DNA from: Rosistilla ulvae
GTDB lineage: Bacteria; Planctomycetota; Planctomycetia; Pirellulales; Pirellulaceae
Length of the DNA: 64,000 bases
Direction: 5' to 3'
Assembly: GCF_007741475.1 (NCBI RefSeq)
Contig: NZ_CP036261.1
Location: 1,364,001-1,428,000 of the forward strand
Shown: piece by piece, positions 45,415-55,311 of the stretch
Layout: every line of letters starts with the position of its first letter
Numbering within the stretch: the first letter of the stretch is position 1
Position numbers and translations under genes: made by a program
Notes under the pieces: model-generated
Seen by the model: only the letters and a program-made list of their open reading frames with translations
The model's database searches: none
What the model was told of the DNA's origin: nothing

Positions 45415-46077
45415 ATGCAGATCTATCGAATTGGCGGCGCGTTCTATGACATGCTGCATTTGTCTTTAACGATGCGCAAAGAAGAGGTTTTAAAAGCAAG
45501 TGCGATCGAAGGGCTGGGGCTGCAACCCGGCGCGACGGTCCTCGATTGGGGCTGTGGCACCGGTTTGAGCCTACGACTGTTGTATCCCTGGCTCCGCGAC
45601 GGAGGAACAATCTATGCTGTCGATTCTTCGCCGTCGATGGCCAAACGCGCGGTCGCCTGTTGCAAACCAAGCGACGTGCTGAAGTATCACTTTCTATTGC
45701 GCGACGGTTTGGACCTGCCGATCCAGGAGGAGGTCGACGTTGTCATCGCGTCGTATTCGTTGGGCGTTCTCTCCACCGACCAATTCGACCCGGCGCTGCA
45801 GGGGATCTGGAAAGCGCTGAAACCAGGCGGGCGGTTGCTGTTGTTGGATATGTACGTCCCGACCGAACAGCCTTGGTTGCGGCGAGTTTATCAAAAAGCA
45901 ACGATATCTTTTGCCAACAAAGTCTTTCGCCAAGACTTCTCCGAAACGCTGTTGCCCGCCGCCAACAAATACTTCGACACCGTCTCGATCAGCCACGACG
46001 AACCGCTGATGGCAGTCACGTTTGTCGGCCAGAAACGAGCACAACCGTTGCACGACGTCGTTGCCAACGCTGTTTGA
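45415..46077 (+). CDS. Class I SAM-dependent methyltransferase
   Basis: 220 residues. Motif I is VLDWGCGTGLSL; the acidic end of strand 2 is IYAVDSSPSM; motif IV region DVVIASYSLGVLS; then LKPGGRLLLLDMYVP. The shape resembles UbiE/phospholipid N-methyltransferase-like enzymes that act on lipid or quinone substrates, often near membranes (a short FYDMLHLSL start is also seen in that group). It lies 48 bases after the DUF2156 gene in the same direction and ends the presumed operon, so it probably methylates the same product on N or O. Substrate unknown. Confidence 0.85.
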   Translation: MQIYRIGGAFYDMLHLSLTMRKEEVLKASAIEGLGLQPGATVLDWGCGTGLSLRLLYPWLRDGGTIYAVDSSPSMAKRAVACCKPSDVLKYHFLLRDGLDLPIQEEVDVVIASYSLGVLSTDQFDPALQGIWKALKPGGRLLLLDMYVPTEQPWLRRVYQKATISFANKVFRQDFSETLLPAANKYFDTVSISHDEPLMAVTFVGQKRAQPLHDVVANAV

Positions 46078-46124
46078 GAGCGGTCGCGCCGTAGACGTCG
46101 CCGGTTGGTAGCGCCCGGCGAGCC

Positions 46125-47582
46125 TCAGTGGTTTGCTGTGACTGTCGGGCGTTCGAACTTGGTGAACGTGCGGATGCCAAACAGTGCGATCACGACGAAA
46201 CAGATCAGCGGCAAGTAGAACGAACTGCGGACGCCTAGCTCGTCGATGAACTTGCCCTGCATCAGCGGCAGCACCGCCCCGCCGACGATCGCCATGATCA
46301 AGCCGGCCGATCCGAGCTTGGCTTCCTCTTCGGGAAGATCTTTTAATGCGATGCCGTAGATCGTCGGGAACATCAGCGACATGCAGGCCGATACGAGGAC
46401 CAAGCAGATCAGGCCGGTCTTGCCCGGCAACAGGATCGCTCCCAACGTGAAACCAACCGCGGCGATCGCAAACAACGCCAACAATCGGCCGGCGCTAACG
46501 TAATGCATCAGGAAGGTGCAGATGAATCGGCTGATCAGGAAGATCACCATCGCGGCGATGTTCCAATTCTGAGCTTGGGCCAGTGTCAGTCCAACCTGTT
46601 CCATGCCGTAGTGAATCACAAACGTCCAACACGTGATCTGGGCTCCCACGTAAAACGCTTGCGCGATCACTCCTTCACGAAAATTCGGACGGGCCAACAA
46701 CCGGCCAACGACCTCGAAGAAGGGGGCGTCCGGCTCGGGCTGTCGAAAGTCGGGCATCTTGGCGACCGCAAACAGGACTAGAAATGCCAACGCGACGGCG
46801 GCGATCGCCACGTACGGCGTTCGCACCACGGCCAGGTCGTGCGTTTGGATCGCCAGGAACTCTTCCGGCGCTGTCGCTTTCATGTTCTTCAGCCCCGCGC
46901 TGGCAGCGCTATCCAACGCGCCGAACTCCGTGGCGAAATCGGGCAGCCCGTCGGGATATTCCGCCTGCAGGTACTGCACCGCGGCGGGATCGCGATTTTC
47001 GACAGCATCGCGAAACGAACCGATGTTCAGGCTGGGGGCGATCAGCAGCGAGGCGACGATCATGCCGGTCAAGGAGCCGATCGGATTAAAGGCCTGAGCT
47101 AGATTCAAACGTCGCGTCGCCGTTTCGGCTGGGCCCATCGCCAGGATGTACGGATTGCAGCTGGTTTCCAAGAAGGCCAATCCAAACGTCAGCACATAGA
47201 AGCCGGCGATGAAGATCCAGAAATTGGTGTTCAAGCTGGCTGGGATGCTCATCAACGCGCCGACGGCGTAAAGGGCGAACCCGACCATGATCGCTCCTTT
47301 ATAGGAGAACCGGCGAATGAAAAATGCTGCTGGCAGCGCCATCGTGAAATAGCCGCTATAGAAAGCGAACTGGACCAGCGAACTCTGCGTGTTACTGATC
47401 TGGAAGACCTCCTTAAAAACCTTCACCAGCGGATTGGTCAGGTCGTTGGCAAATCCCCACATCGAAAAACAGCAGGTCGTCAAAATGAACGCCAGCAAGT
47501 AGCGACGCGGAACGACGGCAGGCGGCTTGTCGCCAAGTTCCGACGGTTCGCGATCGGAGAGCAATGATGCTGATGTGTCCAT
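46125..47582 (-). CDS. FucP-like sugar:H+ symporter (MFS)
   Basis: 485 residues from ATG 47582; a longer frame to 47684 adds an unlikely basic leader. Twelve hydrophobic segments. Family signatures of the FucP/GluP group: FILTTCCFSMWGFANDLTNPLV at TM1, SLVQFAFYSGYFTMALPAA at TM2, and FGLAFLETSCNPYI at TM4. A long hydrophilic central insert of about 80 residues (~215-285) is typical for planctomycete members. It carries fucose, glucose, galactose or related sugars with protons. It converges on the methyltransferase gene with 47 bases between. Confidence 0.88.
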   Translation of the reverse strand: MDTSASLLSDREPSELGDKPPAVVPRRYLLAFILTTCCFSMWGFANDLTNPLVKVFKEVFQISNTQSSLVQFAFYSGYFTMALPAAFFIRRFSYKGAIMVGFALYAVGALMSIPASLNTNFWIFIAGFYVLTFGLAFLETSCNPYILAMGPAETATRRLNLAQAFNPIGSLTGMIVASLLIAPSLNIGSFRDAVENRDPAAVQYLQAEYPDGLPDFATEFGALDSAASAGLKNMKATAPEEFLAIQTHDLAVVRTPYVAIAAVALAFLVLFAVAKMPDFRQPEPDAPFFEVVGRLLARPNFREGVIAQAFYVGAQITCWTFVIHYGMEQVGLTLAQAQNWNIAAMVIFLISRFICTFLMHYVSAGRLLALFAIAAVGFTLGAILLPGKTGLICLVLVSACMSLMFPTIYGIALKDLPEEEAKLGSAGLIMAIVGGAVLPLMQGKFIDELGVRSSFYLPLICFVVIALFGIRTFTKFERPTVTANH

Positions 47583-48264
47583 AGTGATCTTGTTTCCGCC
47601 TCGTCTTAAGTATTTCGTGGTTCCCCGAGTGCGCCGGCATCTTGCCCGCGAAAGCCAGCATCTTTTCAAATGCATTCTCGCCATCGCGAGGCGGCCCGAG
47701 CGAGTCCACAGTCTATGCGATCACGATCCGTTTGCTCTACCGGAGCATCACGGTGGTGTCATGATTTATTAGGAGTCGAGAGGAGGTTTGCAATGGCTGA
47801 TTAACAACCATCGATCGGTGACACCACACCCCAAAAGGAGATGCATATTGCATTGTCTCCCGGTATTGCTGGCTTGGCTTGGGAGTGGCCGGAACGCCCA
47901 AAAGGGCGGTTTGCAAAGAGCCCTAAGGCACTCTTGGTGTGGATGTCCAACTCCGCACCTTCCTCCACGGGAAGGAATCCATGTCTAAGTGGGGCCGGGT
48001 GTCGCGTGAACCAATGTGATCCCGCGACTCCGTTGCGGGATCACCAAAATCATCAAACGCTTCCCGCGTTATGCAACGCCAATATCCCCGTGAACGGAGT
48101 CACAGCCCCCCGGAACCCAGTCTGCCTCATCATCGGCTAAACCTCGTTCGGTGAGGGCGAAGTGAGCCGTTTGCCTTCACACGCCCGGCGAAGCTGGGAG
48201 CCTAGAAGGGGCGTGGAACGAGCGCCGAGCGAGTTTTTCGGGAAGGGCCGATCCGTCAGCAATA
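47583..48264. other. Gene-free stretch between sugar permease and metH, with a hairpin
   Basis: About 680 bases without a convincing gene. It holds a strong ribosome site followed by a three-codon frame (AGGAGG, then ATG GCT GAT TAA at 47792-47803). A 10-bp perfect hairpin at 48016-48044 (GTGATCCCGC, nine-base loop, GCGGGATCAC) has no T-run. Several open frames on the plus strand have no protein-like composition. The region should carry the permease promoter (reading left). Confidence 0.4.
48016..48044. repeat. Perfect 10-bp hairpin in intergenic DNA
   Basis: GTGATCCCGC, loop GACTCCGTT, GCGGGATCAC. It lies 220 bases downstream of the metH stop when read on the minus strand, without a following T-run in either direction. 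It may be a Rho-independent-like structure, a repeat element or an RNA-stabilising hairpin. Confidence 0.5.
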
Positions 48265-51200
48265 TCACGAGGGCTCATACGCCAGGTTCGGCGACAACCA
48301 GCGTTCGACTTCCGACAACGGCTTTCCTTTCCGTGCCGTATAGGCTTCGATCTGATCCTTGGTGACTCGATCGACAGCGAAATACCGCGACTCCGGATGG
48401 GCAAAATAGAGTCCGCTGACACTCGAACCAGGCGTCATCGCGAAGCTTTCCGTCAGCTCCACACCGGTCTGCTTTTCGGCGTCCAACAGATCGAACAGCG
48501 TTCGCTTCTCGGTGTGGTCGGGGCTGGCGGGATAACCTGCCGCCGGACGGATTCCGCGGTACTTCTCGGCGATCAACTCCTCGGTCGAAAGGCCTTCGGT
48601 TTTGCCGAAGCCCCAATCCTCGCGAGCCCGCTGGTGCATCAGTTCGGCAAACGCTTCGGCCAACCGGTCGGCAACCGCTGAAACCATGATCGCTTTGTAA
48701 TCGTCCAGCTCCTCCCGGTACTTCGCCGCCAACGCTTCGGCCCCCAGGCCGCCGGTGACCACAAAGCCGCCGATGTAGTCTTCGCGTCCCGAATCGACCG
48801 GAGCGATGTAATCGGCCAACGAACGGAAGTCCGATTGTCCCTTGCGTTCCCATTGCTGACGCAAGAAATGGAAGCGAGTCAATTCCGCCGAACGCGATTC
48901 ATCGGTGTACAGAATCACGTCGTCGCCGTCGCTGGCTGCGGGCCAGAAGCCGTAGACCGCGTTGGCTTTCAACGAGCCGGCCACGATCACTTCGTCCAAC
49001 ACGCGGTTGGCATCTTCGTACAGTTCCTTCGCCTGAGCTCCGACCGTAGGATCGTCGAAGATCTTGGGGAACTTCCCTTTCAGTTCCCAAGTCATGAAAA
49101 ACGGCGACCAATCGATAAACGGCCGGATCTCTTCCAGCGGGAAATCGGTGAGCGTCTTGGTCCCCGTAAACGCGGGCTTATCGATTTGTACCGTCTTCCA
49201 ATCGGTGGCGAAACGTTTTTCCAACGCTTCGGCGTAGGGGACCAGTTTCTGTTGGCGGTCGCGGTAACTGGCGACCAGCTTTTTCTGGATCTCGACGTTT
49301 TCGGCCATATAGGCGTCGCGATGCTCGGCGCTGATCAACTTCTCGACCACATTCACGCTGCGGCTGGCATCCAACACATGGAACACCGAACCATCGTACG
49401 CCGGGGCAACGCGAACCGCCGTGTGCTTGGCGCTGGTCGTCGCTCCGCCGATCAACAGCGGCAACGTCATCTTCTTGCGTTTCATCTCGCGAGCGACGTG
49501 GACCATCTCGTCCAAACTAGGCGTAATCAGCCCGCTCAAACCGATCATGTCGACGTTGTGCTTGACCGCCTCTTCAAGAATCGTCTCGCTGGAGACCATC
49601 ACGCCAAGGTCGATCACCTTGTAGTTGTTGCACTGCAGCACCACGCCGACGATATTCTTGCCGATATCGTGAACGTCTCCCTTGACCGTAGCGATCAGGA
49701 ACGTGCCCCGCGCGGCGTGGCTCTCGATCCCAGCTTCTCGCTTTTCCTGCTCCATGAATGGTTCCAGATAAGCGACAGCCTTTTTCATCACCCGAGCACT
49801 TTTGACGACTTGCGGCAGGAACATTTTTCCTTCGCCAAACAGATCTCCCACGACCGACATACCGGCCATCAGCGGCCCTTCGATGACGTGCAGGCAGCGA
49901 TCGAAGTGCTGCCGCGCCTCTTCGGTATCCTCGACGATGTACTTGTCGATTCCCTTGATCAACGCATGCTTCATCCGTTCGATGACAGGAGCGTCGCGCC
50001 ACGCGAGGTCTTCGCCCGCCTTCTGCTTGCCGTCTCCCTTGACCGTCTCGGCGAACTCCAGCATGCGGTCGGTCGCATCGGGGCGACGGTTCCACAACAC
50101 GTCTTCGACATGTTCCAACAGATCCTTGGGGATCTCTTCGTAGACCTCCAATTGCCCCGCGTTGACGATCCCCATGTCCAACCCAGCTTTCACAGCCTTA
50201 TATAAGAAGGCGCTGTGGATCGCTTCGCGGACGCGGTCGTTGCCGCGGAAACTGAAGCTGATGTTGCTGACGCCGCCGCTGGTCTTGGCTCCCGGGCATT
50301 CCTTCTTGATCCGAGCCACCGCGTTGACGAAATCGACGGCATAGTTGTTGTGCTCGTCCATCCCTGTCGCGACGGTCAAAATATTGGGGTCGAAGATGAT
50401 GTCTTCGGGTGGGAACCGCGCCTCGTTGACCAACAGATCGTAAGCCCGTTTGCAGATCCGGACTTTATTGTCTTCATCGGCCGCTTGCCCCTCTTCATCG
50501 AAAGCCATCACGACCGCGGCGGCACCATACTGGCGAACCAATCGCGCCCGTCGCAGGAACTCCTCTTCGCCATCTTTCAGCGAGATCGAGTTGACGATCG
50601 CCTTACCCTGCGTGTTCCGCAGCCCCGCCTCGATGACTTCCCATTTACTGCTGTCGATCATCACCGGCACTGCCGCCACGACGTCGTCGCCCGAGATCAA
50701 ACGCAGGAACCGCGTCATCGCTTCGGCACCATCCAACAGGGCATCATCGAAGTTGATGTCGATAATCGTCGCACCGTTTTGGACCTGCTCGCGAGCGACT
50801 TCGACCGCCTCGTCGAACTGATCGCCTCTAATCAGTCGAGCGAACTTCTTGCTGCCGGTCACATTGGTCCGTTCACCGATCATCGTGAACGGGATCTCCG
50901 GACGCATCACCATCGGCAATTGGCCCGACAGTCGCGTGTAGATCGGCCCGGTCTGTTCCTGCTTGGGCCGTTTGCCCTCCACTCGCTGAGCCATCGCGCG
51001 GATGTGATCGGGAGTCGTTCCGCAGCAGCCACCCAGAATGTTGATCCAGCCGTTGTCAGCGTATTCGCCGACGATTTCCGCCATTTTGGGCGGATCGAGG
51101 TCGAATTGCCCCATCTCGTTGGGCAGCCCCGCGTTGGGGTGACAGCTGACGGGAATCCCCGTCGCGTGCGACATCTCTTCGACGTGGGGACGCATCACAT

Positions 51201-51957
51201 CGGGGCCGAGGGCACAGTTCATGCCGACCGATAGCAAAGGAAAGTGAGCCAGCGAAGTCACAAAGGCGTCGACAGTCTGGCCGCTGACAAACGTCCGGCC
51301 TCCCTTGTCGAACGTTCCGCTGACCATCACCGGCACGCGGCGTCCACCGCCGTCGAAGTAATCTTGGATCGCAAACAGGCACGATTTCAGGTTCAACGTG
51401 TCGATCGCCGTTTCGGGCAACAGGATGTCGACTCCCGCTTCGACCAACGATTTCACTTGGGCCTTGTAGCTGGCGACCATCGCTTCGAAGGTCGTGCTGC
51501 GAAACGCCGGGTCGTCGACTTGCGTGCTGATCGCCAACTGCTGCGTCGTCGGACCGATCGAACCAGCGACAAACCGCGGCTTGCCCGGCGTCCGTTCGGT
51601 CCATTCGTCGGCAGCTTTGCGAGCACACGCAACCGCCGCGTGATTGATCTCGTCGACCAATTCCAAAGGCAGATCGAATTCGACCATTCCGACCGGCGAA
51701 GCGCCAAAGGAGTTGGTCTCGACGATATCGCTTCCCGCTTCAAAATAAGCGCGGTGGATATCGGTGATCTTCTCCGGGTGGGTCAGACATAAGATATCAG
51801 AGAAGTTTTTTAAATCTTTGTGGTGATCGGCAAACCGATCGCCACGGACCCCCGCTTCGTCCAGTCCCAATCGCTGAATCATCGTTCCCATCGCTCCGTC
51901 GAGGATCAGGATGCGTTCGCGAATCAGGTGAGGCAGTAGATCGATAGGGTTGGTCAT
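48265..51957 (-). CDS. metH: Cobalamin-dependent methionine synthase
   Basis: 1230 residues, full length for the family. Homocysteine-binding domain (~1-330) with zinc-ligand Cys residues in GMNCALGP and [10 protein letters not shown]; pterin-binding domain (~350-620) with [13 protein letters not shown]; cap and B12-binding domain (~640-890) with the cobalamin-ligating His in DVHDIGKN; C-terminal activation domain (~900-1220) with [15 protein letters not shown] for S-adenosylmethionine binding. In the enterobacterial enzyme that last motif has Cys where this one has Ser (from memory). It transfers a methyl group from methyltetrahydrofolate to homocysteine. No cobalamin riboswitch is visible upstream. 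Confidence 0.97.
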   Translation of the reverse strand: MTNPIDLLPHLIRERILILDGAMGTMIQRLGLDEAGVRGDRFADHHKDLKNFSDILCLTHPEKITDIHRAYFEAGSDIVETNSFGASPVGMVEFDLPLELVDEINHAAVACARKAADEWTERTPGKPRFVAGSIGPTTQQLAISTQVDDPAFRSTTFEAMVASYKAQVKSLVEAGVDILLPETAIDTLNLKSCLFAIQDYFDGGGRRVPVMVSGTFDKGGRTFVSGQTVDAFVTSLAHFPLLSVGMNCALGPDVMRPHVEEMSHATGIPVSCHPNAGLPNEMGQFDLDPPKMAEIVGEYADNGWINILGGCCGTTPDHIRAMAQRVEGKRPKQEQTGPIYTRLSGQLPMVMRPEIPFTMIGERTNVTGSKKFARLIRGDQFDEAVEVAREQVQNGATIIDINFDDALLDGAEAMTRFLRLISGDDVVAAVPVMIDSSKWEVIEAGLRNTQGKAIVNSISLKDGEEEFLRRARLVRQYGAAAVVMAFDEEGQAADEDNKVRICKRAYDLLVNEARFPPEDIIFDPNILTVATGMDEHNNYAVDFVNAVARIKKECPGAKTSGGVSNISFSFRGNDRVREAIHSAFLYKAVKAGLDMGIVNAGQLEVYEEIPKDLLEHVEDVLWNRRPDATDRMLEFAETVKGDGKQKAGEDLAWRDAPVIERMKHALIKGIDKYIVEDTEEARQHFDRCLHVIEGPLMAGMSVVGDLFGEGKMFLPQVVKSARVMKKAVAYLEPFMEQEKREAGIESHAARGTFLIATVKGDVHDIGKNIVGVVLQCNNYKVIDLGVMVSSETILEEAVKHNVDMIGLSGLITPSLDEMVHVAREMKRKKMTLPLLIGGATTSAKHTAVRVAPAYDGSVFHVLDASRSVNVVEKLISAEHRDAYMAENVEIQKKLVASYRDRQQKLVPYAEALEKRFATDWKTVQIDKPAFTGTKTLTDFPLEEIRPFIDWSPFFMTWELKGKFPKIFDDPTVGAQAKELYEDANRVLDEVIVAGSLKANAVYGFWPAASDGDDVILYTDESRSAELTRFHFLRQQWERKGQSDFRSLADYIAPVDSGREDYIGGFVVTGGLGAEALAAKYREELDDYKAIMVSAVADRLAEAFAELMHQRAREDWGFGKTEGLSTEELIAEKYRGIRPAAGYPASPDHTEKRTLFDLLDAEKQTGVELTESFAMTPGSSVSGLYFAHPESRYFAVDRVTKDQIEAYTARKGKPLSEVERWLSPNLAYEPS

Positions 51958-52344
51958 GGAAAGTATTTGCTATCTCGAAGGCTGGTTTAGTTTCTCATCC
52001 GGGGGGCAGCTACGGCAACGGTAGTGCGGGGGCGCCCGATTGTACGACATTTGCGGGGTATGTTCAGCCATGGTAAACATGTCTGCCTACAGTCTGAAGC
52101 ACGTGAGCCATTCTGTCAGTACCGCAACGCAAGCAAACGTTCACAAATCGACAGGTCCGACTGACCGGCACAATCGATCGATCTTGCCTCGTCTTTCTCG
52201 ATTGACTATTCGTTAAATCGCTCAAGATCCTTCTAATCGGTACCGATACCGATACATAGAGGAGCTTGTGCGGCGATTAGGTTCGCAAAGCGCGGCCAGA
52301 AAATCCCCAGGATGGCAAAACGCCACGTGTCAAGGAATGACCAG
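51958..52344. promoter_or_regulatory. Divergent intergenic region with a 12-bp palindrome
   Basis: 387 bases between the metH start and the next, divergent operon. ATCGGTACCGAT at 52236-52247 is a perfect 12-bp palindrome, followed by a further ACCGAT copy (52248 on), about 100 bases before the ATG at 52345. It could be an operator of the envelope operon. No riboswitch, RNA gene or reading frame was seen. Confidence 0.35.
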
Positions 52345-53886
52345 ATGTCGTCAACGTCCACCCCACCGACGGTTCACCGACCACGCCCATCGTCTCGACC
52401 GACGGGTGGCGGATTGCCAACGCTATTCCGCATCCCCGACTTGAACGATCGCCCACAACCGGTCGAGCCTGTCGACGCTGCGCCCACGGTCGCTGCAAGC
52501 ACCGATTCAATCGAAACACCACCTCCGACAACGCCCGTTGCCGAAACAGCCCCTGCCCCGGAACCGGTCTACCAACGAATCGACGCCAGTCATACTTATG
52601 GCGATCTCCCCGAGCTGCCGCCGATCGACGAACCGGCAGACAGCACGTGGATGGAGACGGTTGGATCGCGTCTGGTGCTGATCCTGCTGTTCCTGGCGGT
52701 TGCAACCGTAGCGATCATCGCTACCCGCGACGTGCCGCCGGCATCGCGAGCTCAATACCTGGCCGAAGATCCTCATCAAGCAATCTCCAACGAACCGGTT
52801 CACGTTGCCGAAGCAAATCATTTGCAATCCGAGTCGGCCGAACCGGATCACCCCAGCATCGACCAGTCAAACGCTCCGCAAACGGCCGTTATCGACGTGA
52901 TCTCGCCAACGATCGACCCGCTGGATCCTTCGCCAATCGATTCTCCGTCGGAACAGACAACACCGCGTCCCAGCGAACAGGATGCGGCCGGTTCCGACGA
53001 GAGTGGATCGATGCATGAACAGGATGCAGGTCTGCCCAGCCTGGGCGAGATCGAAGACGAACCGTCGACCGAACTGCCCGCCTTCCCGATCCCCAACTTA
53101 GCCCTCAATGCGCCGCAAGAAGCGACCGAACCGGTCGCACCGGAAGAGGCAGAGGAAGCTAGCGAAACGACCGACAGCCAAGCCGCCCTCGAAGCTCCCG
53201 CGACCGAAGAACCTCGCATCGCCAGTCTTGTGGAGCCCGAGACCACGCCATCCCCTGTCTACAAACCGACCAGCACGCCCGACACGATCGCCGACTGGCA
53301 ACAATTTGTTCAGCCTGTGGGACACTCGGACGAACCGACCAACGTTGCCATGCTGCCAGAAAATTCAGGGCAAACGGCCAGTCCAGGAAACCAATTTAAT
53401 TACCCAACGACGGCCGTCGCGCCAAGTTCGCTGAATCCGCCGCAATACCCACCCTACGTCGCAGCACCAGCCTATGCTGCGCAGCAACAGCAACAGGCTC
53501 TTCAGCAACAAGACTTTGCCCAACAGCAGCAGCAACAACTGGCTCAGCAACAGCAGCTAGCCCAGCAGCAAATGGCGCAACATCAAATGGCATTGCAACA
53601 GCAGCAACAGCTCGCACAGCAACAGCTGCAACAACAGCAAGTGCCTGCCCAAACCTACATTCCGGGGCAGGGTTACGTCAATCAACCGGCGGCCCCGCAG
53701 TATCCTAACCAAGCTCAGCAACCCAACGGATACGCCCCCAATTACGCCGCACCGCAAAACAATTACGGTCAGCCGGCAGCCGCCGGTTACCCGATGACAT
53801 CTCAGCCTGCGGCGGGCGGAAATCCGTACGCCAATCCAAATCAACCTCCGTATGCCGGTCAACAGTCATACGTTCCTAGTCGATGA
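52345..53886 (+). CDS. Single-pass membrane protein with acidic linker and Gln-rich tail
   Basis: 513 residues from ATG 52345, chosen because AAGGA lies eight bases upstream (ATG 52312 is in frame too). A ~100-residue cytoplasmic part comes first, then one transmembrane helix (LVLILLFLAVATVAIIATRDV). A long acidic, Ser/Pro/Glu-rich region follows, then a ~110-residue stretch dominated by Gln (AQQQQQAL...QLAQQQMAQHQ) and a Pro/Asn/Gly/Tyr tail. No enzyme domain is visible. It heads a three-gene operon (22- and 65-base gaps) with two ATPases, so it may be the membrane anchor or scaffold of an envelope or polysaccharide export machine. Confidence 0.7.
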   Translation: MSSTSTPPTVHRPRPSSRPTGGGLPTLFRIPDLNDRPQPVEPVDAAPTVAASTDSIETPPPTTPVAETAPAPEPVYQRIDASHTYGDLPELPPIDEPADSTWMETVGSRLVLILLFLAVATVAIIATRDVPPASRAQYLAEDPHQAISNEPVHVAEANHLQSESAEPDHPSIDQSNAPQTAVIDVISPTIDPLDPSPIDSPSEQTTPRPSEQDAAGSDESGSMHEQDAGLPSLGEIEDEPSTELPAFPIPNLALNAPQEATEPVAPEEAEEASETTDSQAALEAPATEEPRIASLVEPETTPSPVYKPTSTPDTIADWQQFVQPVGHSDEPTNVAMLPENSGQTASPGNQFNYPTTAVAPSSLNPPQYPPYVAAPAYAAQQQQQALQQQDFAQQQQQQLAQQQQLAQQQMAQHQMALQQQQQLAQQQLQQQQVPAQTYIPGQGYVNQPAAPQYPNQAQQPNGYAPNYAAPQNNYGQPAAAGYPMTSQPAAGGNPYANPNQPPYAGQQSYVPSR

Positions 53887-53908
53887 ACCTGTTCTTGAGT
53901 ACCAAGCT

Positions 53909-55246
53909 ATGACCACCAGTATCGATCAGGCATTCCGCAAAGCCTACGCCAAACGCACCGGAACGCCCGGCACCGCCAGTGAGTCGGCCAACGGGACGAA
54001 AGCCGTATGGATCGACGAGCCCTCGGGACAGGTTTTCCGGAATGAAGCGGCGCACGCGGTCGGTGGACCTCATTTCCACCCACCGACGGACGGTCCCGTC
54101 GCATCGGCGGATGCTCCAACGGTCTCCCCACGCACACGCGTCGATACTGGACAACAAATCGACAGCCCGGTTCCGACAGTCGCAACGCTGCCGACCGCAG
54201 TTGAAAAACCGCTGCCAACCGCAGAACCAACGCCTGTCTTTGAAACCGTAACACCGCCAGCCGTGGAACCCGAAGCAATCGTCGCGGTAACCACCGACGC
54301 GGAAGCTGCCGCTCCAGAACCGGTCACCCCACCCGTCGTCGCAGACGCTCCAGAACCAGCACCGGTGGCGGAGACTCCCGTCGCCCCGACAGCGGAACCC
54401 GAAACACAAGCGGAACCTGAAACACAGATCGATGTCCGCCCGGGCACCACGGCCTATGATGCCTGGTCGGCGAAGCTGCAAACGTTGGAACTAGCCCAAA
54501 AGGTGGAAGCGGTTCAGAGCATCGAGCCGACGTTTCCAAAACACTCTGCGGCCAGCGAACGCGAAGCCCTGCCAGCGTTTACACCGGTCTGGGAAGTCGA
54601 TGAGTTCCTGCTGCCCGAAGTAGCAAAGAACCTGGTCGCCGAACACCTGCAGCCGATGGGGACGCAACTGGAGCGAGCAAGTCGCGAGGGGCTGCAAACG
54701 ATGGCCGTCAGCAGCCAGAATCGCGAGACGGGTCGATCGACCGTAGCGATTGCGATCGCCCAAGTTGCCGCCAACACTGGCTTGCGAGTCGCGTTGGTCG
54801 ATGCGGATACCGAAAACCCATCGCTACTGGAAAAACTGCAACTGGAAATGAGCAACGACTGGGTCGACGCGATCTCCCAGGATGTGTCGGTCGAAGAAGT
54901 TGCGGTGCTGTCGATCTCGAACAACTTCTGCTTCCTGCCGCTGTTGAAAAAGTCACCGGAACAACTCAAGCAGATCGACCGTTGTGCCACGTCGCTCTTC
55001 GATCGTCTGAAACTCCACTTCGACCTGATCGTGGTCGATTTTGGACCCCTGCAACACGCCAGCTTTGGACTTTCGATTCCGCTGAGCGATGAATTTTTCG
55101 ACGCGGTGGTATTGATCGAAGATATGCGCCGGATCGATCCCGACACGCTCGAATCGTACGCTCGTCGGATCCGCGCCGTCGGCATCGAAAACATTGGCCT
55201 GATCGAAAATTACACCGACGCAGACGCATCCGGCGCCGCCGTTTAA
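53909..55246 (+). CDS. BY-kinase/MinD-like ATPase with degenerate Walker A
   Basis: 445 residues from ATG 53909; an upstream frame overlaps the previous gene. The first ~200 residues are low-complexity (Pro/Glu/Thr/Val-rich). The C-terminal ~220 residues form a deviant P-loop ATPase like tyrosine autokinases and MinD. The Walker A equivalent reads ETGRSTVA, with Arg276 in place of the invariant Lys; the A' motif is VALVDADTENPSL; the Walker B-like segment is LIVVDFGP. It is probably a regulatory or non-hydrolysing member. The Tyr-rich tail of true BY-kinases is absent. In the operon it sits between the membrane scaffold and an ExeA-like ATPase. Confidence 0.75.
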   Translation: MTTSIDQAFRKAYAKRTGTPGTASESANGTKAVWIDEPSGQVFRNEAAHAVGGPHFHPPTDGPVASADAPTVSPRTRVDTGQQIDSPVPTVATLPTAVEKPLPTAEPTPVFETVTPPAVEPEAIVAVTTDAEAAAPEPVTPPVVADAPEPAPVAETPVAPTAEPETQAEPETQIDVRPGTTAYDAWSAKLQTLELAQKVEAVQSIEPTFPKHSAASEREALPAFTPVWEVDEFLLPEVAKNLVAEHLQPMGTQLERASREGLQTMAVSSQNRETGRSTVAIAIAQVAANTGLRVALVDADTENPSLLEKLQLEMSNDWVDAISQDVSVEEVAVLSISNNFCFLPLLKKSPEQLKQIDRCATSLFDRLKLHFDLIVVDFGPLQHASFGLSIPLSDEFFDAVVLIEDMRRIDPDTLESYARRIRAVGIENIGLIENYTDADASGAAV

Positions 55247-55311
55247 AGCGTTGCGACGATCTCTGGATTCGCTCGCTGATCGTTGAATCAATCGCCTGGG
55301 GAAGGACCAAA

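Noticed and set aside
47700-47770. Minus-strand sequence with a GGTAGAGCA-like D-arm, as in a tRNA
   Set aside because: No acceptor stem, anticodon stem or TpsiC arm can be paired around it.
47841-48140. Plus-strand frame of 99 codons before metH
   Set aside because: Contains a perfect hairpin, unnatural composition and no ribosome site; judged noncoding.
48835-50205. 456-codon plus-strand frame opposite metH
   Set aside because: metH is unmistakable on the other strand over its full length; this frame has no family signature.
51958-52311. Possible cobalamin riboswitch upstream of metH
   Set aside because: No B12-box-like sequence or matching stem arrangement found on the minus strand.
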